Shown here in pieces: positions 1 to 4,723 of a stretch of 7,291 nucleotides of DNA. The notes under the pieces are model-generated. The model was not told where the DNA came from, ran no database searches, and was given only the letters and a program-made list of their open reading frames with translations. Origin of the DNA: Bacteroidota bacterium (GTDB lineage Bacteria > Bacteroidota > Bacteroidia > Bacteroidales > PUMT01); contig PXAP01000063.1 in assembly GCA_003567115.1 (NCBI GenBank), positions 1 to 7,291 on the forward strand, in the 5' to 3' direction. A program made the translations under genes and the position numbers. Position 1 is the first letter of the stretch. Every line of letters starts with the position of its first letter.

Positions 1-2
1 CG

Positions 3-143
3 GATATACCGGTTATAGCACAAACCGCCTTTGCCATGCCCGAACAGATCAGGGCAAGCAAAGAAAAGGGATTTGACGAACACCTTGTCAAGCCCGTCAG
101 CAAGGAGAATTTATATGCTGTGCTGAAAAAATATCTGGATTAG
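3..143 (+). CDS. Receiver (REC) domain C-terminus, 5'-truncated (response regulator or hybrid sensor kinase)
   Basis: The window opens inside this gene; 46 codons and a TAG stop are visible. The peptide begins DIPVIAQTAFAMPEQ and contains EHLVKPVSKENL. This is the last third of a CheY-like receiver: a hydrophobic beta4 strand (IPVIA) followed by the conserved Thr/Ala switch (residues 8-9), then beta5 ending in the invariant Lys-Pro (residues 30-31), and a closing amphipathic helix ending KKYLD. The phospho-acceptor Asp lies upstream, outside the window. The protein stops right after the receiver, so either it is a single-domain regulator or, more likely in Bacteroidota, the receiver is the C-terminal module of a hybrid histidine kinase; the window cannot decide between these. 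The 191 bases after the stop, up to the end of the opposing methyltransferase gene, show no ORF and no clear hairpin-plus-T terminator. Confidence 0.88.
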   Translation, partial: DIPVIAQTAFAMPEQIRASKEKGFDEHLVKPVSKENLYAVLKKYLD

Positions 144-334
144 GCAGATATGGCCTCCCAGGCATGTTCAGCCGGGTAGATATTACCTGCTGTATAGTAT
201 GATATATCAGAGGATTTATAAGAGGTGTGGAGACGGCTGTTCAAATGCCTTATTTGTTTGTTCGAATTTCAAATATAGTTTAATCCCTAACTGTCAGATT
301 AAGTCTTGACTGATTCATTTAATACCAGCAGCCT

Positions 335-1036
335 TTATGTAAAAACAATTTTCCGGGAATCAATACTTTTCCCGGTTACAATGTTTACCGGTATTCCGAA
401 CATTTTCATGCATTTTTGATATTCCAGGGAAAACCCTGCCCCCTTTAGCGATTGTTCAACAAAAATTGGCCTGCAATCAATATATGCAGGGAATCTTTTA
501 TGAAACCATTCATATATTTTCAACGGAATGGTTTCGCCGTAATCCTTTGACAAACTTACCACCCCTAATTTCCCGGAGGGGGTCAATACTCTTTTTATCT
601 CACTGAGAATAAGCGGGATTTCAGGAGTATCGAAAAGCTCAAGTGTAAAGCTCATAAAAACAGCATCAAATTTACTGTCCCCGTACGGCATCCTGGTTGC
701 ATCTCCCCGGTAAAGATCAACCCTGCTTTCCAGGCCGGCTTTTTTAACTCTTTTACTGGTTACTTTTAACATACCGGCAGATATATCAATTCCATATACC
801 TTTCCCGAGTCTCCAACCATCCGGGCAATTTGTTCTATACATTTTCCCGTTCCGAAACCAATCTCCAGAACATTTTCACCCTCTTTAACCTGAAAAGCCT
901 TCAGTGCAGCATTTCTGTATTTCTTTTCAAAGGCTCCGGCTACATAATCATAGAAACGGCTCATCTTGTCGTAAACGGCCTTTGTCTGGTCCCTGCTCCT
1001 GGTTACCCTTAGTACTTTATGATTTTCAAATTGCAT
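335..1036 (-). CDS. Class I SAM-dependent methyltransferase (UbiE/MenG-like fold), substrate unknown
   Basis: A 233-residue protein with a complete Rossmann-type methyltransferase core. Motif I is VLEIGFGTG at 56-64 (SAM-binding glycine loop). The acidic end of beta2 is D84 in YGIDIS, and GDATRMPY at 111-118 is the usual adenine-side loop. FDAVFMSFTLELFD at 123-136 is motif IV/post-IV, and EIKRVLTPSGKLGVVSLS at 146-163 is the typical late helix and beta5. The N-terminal helix with YDKMSRFYDYVAG (22-34) resembles UbiE/MenG and phospholipid N-methyltransferase proteins, but the substrate cannot be read from sequence. The ATG at 1034-1036 is preceded on the minus strand by GGAG (complement of 1042-1045) five bases upstream, an unusually good Shine-Dalgarno for this window. 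It lies 57 bases downstream of the reductase gene on the same strand, so the two are probably co-transcribed. The protein looks cytosolic, with no signal peptide. Confidence 0.9.
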   Translation of the reverse strand: MQFENHKVLRVTRSRDQTKAVYDKMSRFYDYVAGAFEKKYRNAALKAFQVKEGENVLEIGFGTGKCIEQIARMVGDSGKVYGIDISAGMLKVTSKRVKKAGLESRVDLYRGDATRMPYGDSKFDAVFMSFTLELFDTPEIPLILSEIKRVLTPSGKLGVVSLSKDYGETIPLKIYEWFHKRFPAYIDCRPIFVEQSLKGAGFSLEYQKCMKMFGIPVNIVTGKSIDSRKIVFT

Positions 1037-1093
1037 CCGGACTCCGGTAATTGTTGAATATCAATATTTTTGTGACAGGTAATCAGATGTTCT

Positions 1094-2023
1094 TTACTTA
1101 ACTGCTTTTCGTGCTTTAATTTCTGTTGGCAAAATGCAGTTATAAACAAATCTGTTAACCGGTGTTTCAACTCCGTATCTTTTTCCAAGCCTGACTACTG
1201 TTCCGTTCTGATATTCAATTTCAGATGGTTTGCCTTCCCATACATCTCTTGTAAGTGACGCTGTTGAATCATACCGGAATGTATCGATAAATGATATTGT
1301 ATTTTCTATAAAGTCAGATTCAATATTTATCCCTATCTTTTGCGACAACCGGTAAACTTCGGTCAATAGTTCGACCATCAATTGCCTGGTCTCTTTTATT
1401 TCCCTGAGTTCTCCATAAGTGGTTCTTGTTACGGCAAGCAATCCGCTCACACAAATGCCTATGAATTTTTTCCATAAATCAGAATCTATATCGTCTGAAA
1501 TATGTGCCTTGATATCTGACTTTTCGAAGATATTCAACAATTTCCGGGTTCGCTTTGTTTTTGTTTTATCCGTCTCTCCAAAAATAATTGTCGGGGTGAT
1601 TGCAAAATGGTTTATAACCCCGGGTGATTCAATTTTGCTTATTATCCTGCATAATCCGCCAAGTATACGTGATCTGTCAATCTCTGCACTCAATTCATCA
1701 ACTGCCATTATCCCATTCTGCAAAGGAAGCACTACGGTGTCACTATGTATTATCGGCCTTAAATCACCCGCTAATTCCTTAATCTGCCAGGCCTTCACGC
1801 AAGGTATAATCAGATCAGCCGGTCCGATTTCCTGTATCTTATCGGTCGAATGAACATGATCAACATGAAAATCTCCGTCTATGCTTTTGACAGACAATCC
1901 GTTTTTTCTTATTGCCGTCAAATGTTCTCCTCTTGCCAAAAATGATACATCCAGTCCGGCCCTGGCAAGTTTTCCTCCGAAGTAACCTCCTACTCCTCCC
2001 GTTCCTATTATTGCAATTTTCAT
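1094..2023 (-). CDS. Ketopantoate reductase (ApbA/PanE) family oxidoreductase, variant active site
   Basis: A 309-residue protein, the usual length for 2-dehydropantoate 2-reductases (NADPH-dependent reduction of ketopantoate to pantoate for CoA synthesis). The N-terminal Rossmann motif is GTGGVGG at 7-13, followed by RAGLDVSFLARGEHL, in which R31 is positioned to read the NADPH phosphate. VKAWQ (76-80, K77) and LQNG (101-104, N103) match the family. The catalytic lysine of the C-terminal domain is K186 in LWKKF, and S256 and E268 (in SEIEYQNG) match the substrate-binding Ser and Glu of E. coli PanE. The two asparagines that follow the catalytic Lys in E. coli PanE (N180, N184) align to I190 and G194. 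It may therefore be a paralogue acting on another 2-keto acid rather than PanE itself, and I give no symbol. The ATG has no Shine-Dalgarno; the region upstream is AT-rich. It is the first gene of a two-gene minus-strand unit with the methyltransferase. Confidence 0.88.
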   Translation of the reverse strand: MKIAIIGTGGVGGYFGGKLARAGLDVSFLARGEHLTAIRKNGLSVKSIDGDFHVDHVHSTDKIQEIGPADLIIPCVKAWQIKELAGDLRPIIHSDTVVLPLQNGIMAVDELSAEIDRSRILGGLCRIISKIESPGVINHFAITPTIIFGETDKTKTKRTRKLLNIFEKSDIKAHISDDIDSDLWKKFIGICVSGLLAVTRTTYGELREIKETRQLMVELLTEVYRLSQKIGINIESDFIENTISFIDTFRYDSTASLTRDVWEGKPSEIEYQNGTVVRLGKRYGVETPVNRFVYNCILPTEIKARKAVK

Positions 2024-2065
2024 GAGAATAAATTATAGTTATAAAGTTTATTATATAATACTTAC

Positions 2066-2079
2066 AATAACCTGTTATT
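2066..2079. promoter_or_regulatory. Inverted repeat AATAAC-CT-GTTATT upstream of the reductase gene
   Basis: A perfect 6+6 inverted repeat with a 2-base spacer, 42 bases upstream of the reductase start codon. Size and position fit a regulator half-site pair, but AT-rich DNA produces such repeats by chance, and no regulator gene adjoins it. Confidence 0.25.
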
Positions 2080-2100
2080 CATGTTCAGTATTTCACTCTC

Positions 2101-2113
2101 ATAGATCATCTAT
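2101..2113. promoter_or_regulatory. Inverted repeat ATAGAT-C-ATCTAT upstream of the reductase gene
   Basis: A perfect 6+6 inverted repeat around a single central C, about 78 bases upstream of the reductase ATG. A further TAGAT copy at 2122-2126 can pair with the right arm. This is a candidate operator; the function is inferred only from symmetry and position. Confidence 0.25.
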
Positions 2114-2351
2114 GCTGTAGTTAGATTTATATGTGCATTTTTTTTCATCGGTTGCCTTTTATCGGGTTATTTTTTGTTTATTGTCCCGAAATTTATAATT
2201 ATATGGTCTCTTTCTTTTTATTACGAAATATAAGTATATGTTTTAGTATTTTCAAAACAGATTATATGGTTTTACTCAAAATGACATGTTCTCATAAATA
2301 TTTTATGAAGTAACCGGACTGTTTTTTATTTTTCTAATCTGGAGATTATTA

Positions 2352-2359
2352 TATTTTTG
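2352..2359 (+). promoter_or_regulatory. Candidate Bacteroidota -7 box (TATTTTTG) for the DUF1080 lipoprotein gene
   Basis: TATTTTTG matches the TAnnTTTG -7 consensus of the Bacteroidota primary sigma factor. The -33 position holds TTTT at 2329-2332 (19-base gap) rather than TTTG, so this is a half-good promoter. If used, transcription would start near 2365 and give a leader of about 120 bases that includes both hairpins before the ATG at 2487. Confidence 0.35.
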
Positions 2360-2376
2360 TATGCAAAACTGAACCT

Positions 2377-2398
2377 CCCCGGAGCTGGCTTCGAGGGG
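2377..2398 (+). repeat. Stem-loop CCCCGGAG / CTTC-ga-GGGG in the leader of the DUF1080 gene
   Basis: CCCC at 2377-2380 pairs with GGGG at 2395-2398, and GGAG at 2381-2384 pairs with CTTC at 2389-2392 (one G-T pair). The loop is CTGG and there is a 2-base bulge at 2393-2394. No T tract follows, so it does not look like an intrinsic terminator. The GC-rich element stands out in very AT-rich surroundings and could be part of a dispersed palindromic repeat or a leader structure. Confidence 0.35.
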
Positions 2399-2430
2399 TC
2401 TTTCGAGTCTTAACCTTTATTATTAATTTG

Positions 2431-2453
2431 CCTGCTAACCACGCTGCAGGAGG
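2431..2453 (+). promoter_or_regulatory. Hairpin CCTGC/GCAGG overlapping an AGGAGG Shine-Dalgarno-like site
   Basis: CCTGC (2431-2435) can pair with GCAGG (2446-2450) across a 10-base loop. The right arm covers the first half of AGGAGG at 2448-2453. AGGAGG lies six bases upstream of an in-frame TTG at 2460, nine codons before the ATG I prefer for the DUF1080 lipoprotein. A strong Shine-Dalgarno is unusual in this window. It may be a real ribosome site for a TTG start, or simply part of a GC-rich repeat. Confidence 0.3.
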
Positions 2454-2486
2454 CGGGGATTGTGCACGCAGAAAAATCAACTTATC

Positions 2487-3299
2487 ATGAAAAACCTATT
2501 ATTTCTGGCTTCTTTAATAATCAGCATTACACTGATAAACAGTGCCTGTCAAAGAGAACCGGCATGGGAACAACTCTTTAACAGAGAGAATCTGGATAAC
2601 TGGGATAAATATCTTGGATCTTCTCTTGGTCCGGAGTTCGACCATCTGGCAGAGGCTGCCACTGTTGAAGAAGTTTTTTCCGTGGTAGAAGATAACGGCA
2701 TCAACGTTATCCGGATTTCAGGAGAGATAAACGGGTCGCTTGCTACACAGGAATCTTTTGAGAACTATCATCTTCGCCTGGTTTTCAGATGGGGTGATGA
2801 GGTTTATTCCCGGCGGAACAGCGGACTGTTGTATCACAGTTTCGGAGACTTTGGTGTAGCCTTTGATACCTGGATGCCCAATATCGAGTTTCAAATGTTG
2901 CATCAAAACCTGGGGGACACCTACCTTATGGCAAATACCACTGTTGAAACCGAAGTGGAAATAGATGCAGAGAAAAACGAGTTTATTTATACACCCGGTG
3001 CGGAAGCTCTCACTTTCGGGGAACATGCAAACGGAAGACTGATCAGAAAAAGCCTTGACAATGAAAATCCTCTGGGCGATTGGAATACGCTGGACCTTTA
3101 TTGTATCGGACGAACCGCCGTTCACGTGGTAAATGGTGTTACTGTGATGGAAAACAACAATACCGGGGTTTATGAAGATGGAATGATACACCCCTTATCA
3201 TCGGGTAAAATCCAGGTACAGTCCGAAGGAGCGGAACTTTTTGTTAAAAGTATCGACATAAGGCAAATCAGGGAAATTCCGGCAGCAATATTGCCATAA
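2487..3299 (+). CDS. DUF1080 (3-keto-disaccharide hydrolase family) lipoprotein
   Basis: A 270-residue predicted lipoprotein. Residues 1-20 form a signal peptide (MKN, a hydrophobic core, then INSA) and C21 is the lipidation cysteine. The rest is one DUF1080 domain (Pfam PF06439, a concanavalin-like jelly roll). Its hallmarks appear in order: LFNRENLDNW (30-39), FENYHLRLVFRW (91-102), RRNSGLLYH (109-117), PNIEFQMLHQNLGDTY (131-146), PLGDWNTLDLYC (195-206), VVNGVTV (214-220) and GKIQVQSEGAELFVKSIDIR (240-259). Family members have been tied to cleavage or hydration of 3-keto-glycosides after a dehydrogenase oxidises the sugar; the substrate here is unknown. I chose the ATG at 2487 because it starts a standard signal peptide after an A-rich stretch. 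A TTG at 2460 behind AGGAGG would add nine residues and also keep the lipobox. The protein likely acts in the periplasm or on the outer membrane. It forms a single-gene unit convergent with the hydrolase. Confidence 0.9.
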   Translation: MKNLLFLASLIISITLINSACQREPAWEQLFNRENLDNWDKYLGSSLGPEFDHLAEAATVEEVFSVVEDNGINVIRISGEINGSLATQESFENYHLRLVFRWGDEVYSRRNSGLLYHSFGDFGVAFDTWMPNIEFQMLHQNLGDTYLMANTTVETEVEIDAEKNEFIYTPGAEALTFGEHANGRLIRKSLDNENPLGDWNTLDLYCIGRTAVHVVNGVTVMENNNTGVYEDGMIHPLSSGKIQVQSEGAELFVKSIDIRQIREIPAAILP

Positions 3300-3362
3300 T
3301 AATCCGGTTTAGCTCAGAAACTATAATTTATTCCATTTCTCAAGACCTGAAACAGTCCGGGA

Positions 3363-3375
3363 TATCCTGCGGATA
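3363..3375. repeat. Short hairpin TATCC-tgc-GGATA in the convergent gap
   Basis: A 5-bp stem with a 3-base loop, extendable to GA/TC with a one-base bulge. It lies between the ends of the DUF1080 gene and the hydrolase gene. It could contribute to transcription termination, but no T tract adjoins it on either strand. Confidence 0.2.
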
Positions 3376-3404
3376 GTCAGGATCATAAGAAGAACCGGAG
3401 GTTG

Positions 3405-3450
3405 CCGGAAATGAAATACTTTCATTGAATTTCAGTTCCGGGCCTGTTTT
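3405..3450 (+). terminator. Nested inverted repeats between convergent genes, possible terminator
   Basis: CCGGAA (3405-3410) pairs with TTCCGG (3436-3441). Inside it is AATGAAA-tac-TTTCATT (3410-3426), a 7-bp stem on a 3-base loop. After the outer arm comes GCCTG and a short T run at 3447-3450. The position, 106 bases after the DUF1080 stop and just beyond the end of the opposing hydrolase gene, fits a shared terminator. The weak T tract and the gap between arm and T run keep confidence low. Confidence 0.3.
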
Positions 3451-3468
3451 ACCTCAGCGGATGTGGTT

Positions 3469-4362
3469 TTATTTTTGATCCGGGCTCATTGCCGGTTCGC
3501 AGCTACTGATGAAACGCTTTAACTCTTCAAAAAAGACATCCGGTTGATCTTCGAAGGGACTGTGACCTGAATTTTCAAGTATAATCATTTCAGCCTCCGG
3601 ATGTTGATCTTGAATAATTCCGGGCTTATCGGTATTCCAGGTAAGATCCCATTTACTTTCAAAGATAAGGGTGGGAATGTGAAAATCCAGAAAAGCATCT
3701 TTAAGGTCTAATTCAATCACGCTCTGTATGAGTTGGGGTCTGAAATTCCGGTGTTGATCCCATTCGTACCTTGCAAATTCAGCGAGCCGTTCTTTGGAAG
3801 GCCGGTAATAAAACTGCCTTTTCCAATCACCATTGAGGTAGCGGTTGTATAAAATCTGCTCTTTTGAAAGACCGGACATTTCGTTTATCTCCTGCATACG
3901 GGTCTTTTCCTCGTCGCTGATAAAATTACCCTGGCGGGTAGGCTCCAGCTCGATATTAACACTGATTGCGGAACTCACCAGAACCATTCCGGCAAGATTT
4001 TCGGGATATTTCGTTGCATAAAGCTGTGCCAGCAGTCCGCCGTAAGAATACCCCAGTACCACCCATTTTTCCACATCCAAAGCCTTTCGCAGGTTTTCCA
4101 GATCACTGGCTGCCTGCCGGATAGTATATCCTTCACCCTGGCGGTAATCAGAAAGTCCGCAACCGCGCTGATCGTAATAGATTACCCGGGAAAACCCGGC
4201 AGCCCTGGAAAACCAGGGGTGAAAATAATGGTGGGTTCCGCCCGGTCCCCCATGCAGCAGTACAAGCGGGATACCTTCACCCTCAGTTTCGACATAGAGG
4301 CGGGCATCACCGATATTGATTTTCCTGCCCTCAAAACCAAGGCGGTCGCACCAGCGGGGCAC
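3469..4362 (-). CDS. S33-family alpha/beta hydrolase, proline iminopeptidase-like (catalytic part, GTG start)
   Basis: From GTG at 4362 the frame encodes 297 residues with a complete catalytic core. HGGPGG (37-42) is the oxyanion-hole loop and DQRGCGLSD (64-72) is the family signature. GYSYGG (104-109) carries the nucleophile S106; D239 (KWD) is the likely acid and H267 (SGHSPFEDQP) the base. HGGPGG together with DQRGxGxSD is characteristic of proline iminopeptidases and close S33 relatives, which release N-terminal proline or other residues from small peptides; related enzymes act on esters, so the substrate is uncertain. The GTG has no Shine-Dalgarno and is unlikely to be the original start. 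The same frame stays open and protein-like for 19 codons further upstream, to a TAA at 4420-4422. Beyond that stop, still in the same frame, lies a lipoprotein signal peptide (see the 4420-4500 entry). If GTG is used, the product would be cytoplasmic; otherwise the gene is dead or the stop is a sequence error. Confidence 0.85.
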   Translation of the reverse strand: MPRWCDRLGFEGRKINIGDARLYVETEGEGIPLVLLHGGPGGTHHYFHPWFSRAAGFSRVIYYDQRGCGLSDYRQGEGYTIRQAASDLENLRKALDVEKWVVLGYSYGGLLAQLYATKYPENLAGMVLVSSAISVNIELEPTRQGNFISDEEKTRMQEINEMSGLSKEQILYNRYLNGDWKRQFYYRPSKERLAEFARYEWDQHRNFRPQLIQSVIELDLKDAFLDFHIPTLIFESKWDLTWNTDKPGIIQDQHPEAEMIILENSGHSPFEDQPDVFFEELKRFISSCEPAMSPDQK

Positions 4363-4419
4363 ATCCGGAACTTCATATATGATTTCATCATAAATGGTGA
4401 CAACTTCGTCAAGAACGGT

Positions 4420-4500
4420 TTAACGCCCGGGTTGAATGTAATTGCATGATATGAAAAACAAGAAAACTGCAAAATAATAAACCTTCAGGTACTTCATCAT
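4420..4500 (-). pseudogene. Detached lipoprotein signal peptide of the alpha/beta hydrolase, ended by an in-frame TAA
   Basis: Reading the minus strand from ATG at 4500 gives MMKYLKVYYFAVFLFFISC, then NYIQPGR and a TAA at codon 27. This is a textbook lipoprotein leader: Lys residues at 3 and 6, a hydrophobic core at 7-17, and ISC with C19. The ATGATG is preceded by AAAAAGA, the A-rich start context seen elsewhere in the window. After the TAA the same frame continues as TVLDEVVTIYDEIIYEVPD directly into the hydrolase, with no shift. The intact gene would be 3469-4500 (343 codons plus stop, one of them TAA). The simplest reading is that a sense codon such as CAA, AAA or GAA changed to TAA, by mutation or by sequencing error. 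Without suppression only a 26-residue peptide is made from this start. Confidence 0.7.
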
Positions 4501-4574
4501 TCTTTTTATGTCAATATTTTTTGATCGTATGGAATCCTCATGGTCTGTACATAACCTTTTGTGAACTTTAGTTG

Positions 4575-4667
4575 ATGAGGATTTCTACTGTAAAAGAAGA
4601 AGTCAAAAAATTCAAGCATTTCCGGTTAAACGGAAATTATACAGAAATTGCAAAAATAACATTTTAA
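4575..4667 (+). CDS. Possible 30-residue small ORF or remnant of a small helix-turn-helix gene
   Basis: ATG at 4575 opens a 30-codon frame ending in TAA at 4665-4667. The peptide MRISTVKEEVKKFKHF continues RLNGNYTEIAKITF. It is charged and balanced in composition, unlike random AT-rich DNA. The NGNYTEIAKIT part resembles the first two helices of small helix-turn-helix proteins of Bacteroidota (inferred by eye). Skipping one base at the stop would continue into a frame reading SNMIYYLWLYHTNQIIDK, which could be the missing recognition helix. That frame runs on into the lipoprotein gene without a stop, which argues against a simple frameshift. Treat it as a candidate only. Confidence 0.3.
   Translation: MRISTVKEEVKKFKHFRLNGNYTEIAKITF
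4618..4637. promoter_or_regulatory. Inverted repeat ATTTCCG-gttaaa-CGGAAAT upstream of the DUF1080-PHP gene
   Basis: A perfect 7-bp inverted repeat with a 6-base spacer. It lies 44 bases before the TATCTTTG box of the downstream lipoprotein gene and also inside the candidate small ORF. It could be an operator or a transcript hairpin; no T tract follows, so a terminator is unlikely. Confidence 0.35.
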
Positions 4668-4681
4668 GTAATATGATTTAT

Positions 4682-4689
4682 TATCTTTG
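4682..4689 (+). promoter_or_regulatory. Bacteroidota -7 box (TATCTTTG) for the DUF1080-PHP lipoprotein gene
   Basis: An exact match to TAnnTTTG, 34 bases before the ATG at 4724. It implies a transcription start near 4695 and a leader of about 28 bases. The -33 element is poor: TTTT at 4662-4665, with a 16-base gap. The box lies downstream of an alternative upstream ATG at 4673, which supports 4724 as the true start. Confidence 0.45.
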
Positions 4690-4723
4690 GCTTTATCATA
4701 CTAATCAAATAATTGATAAAATC

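Larger units (their letters stand above)
2024..2486. other. Long AT-rich divergent intergenic region, no credible gene
   Basis: This 463-base gap separates the divergent reductase and DUF1080 genes. The stretch around 2131-2360 is strongly T-rich on the plus strand. It contains a chance open frame of 60 codons (2131-2313) rich in Phe/Ile/Leu, with no start signal or recognisable domain, which I do not accept as a gene. The reductase side carries two short inverted repeats (2066-2079 and 2101-2113). The DUF1080 side carries a TAnnTTTG box (2352-2359) and two hairpins (2377-2398 and 2431-2450). The region most likely holds promoters for both flanking genes. Confidence 0.6.

Noticed and set aside
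144..334. Gap between the receiver gene and the methyltransferase gene checked for small genes and a terminator
   Set aside because: No start codon leads to more than a few codons in a believable frame, and no stem followed by a T run is visible.
1419..1853. 144-codon plus-strand open frame opposite the reductase gene
   Set aside because: It is antisense to a well-supported ketopantoate-reductase-family gene and carries no recognisable motif.
2049..2060. Perfect palindrome TATTATATAATA near the reductase start
   Set aside because: Made only of A and T in AT-rich DNA; the chance of such a palindrome is high and nothing else supports a site.
2131..2313. 60-codon plus-strand open frame in the AT-rich gap
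   Set aside because: Composition is dominated by Phe/Ile/Leu/Tyr from T-rich DNA, with no start signal, domain or signal peptide pattern worth trusting.
4182..4472. Overlapping open frames on both strands at the start of the hydrolase gene
   Set aside because: They are out of frame with a clear S33 hydrolase and have Pro/Gly-rich repetitive ends typical of shadow frames.
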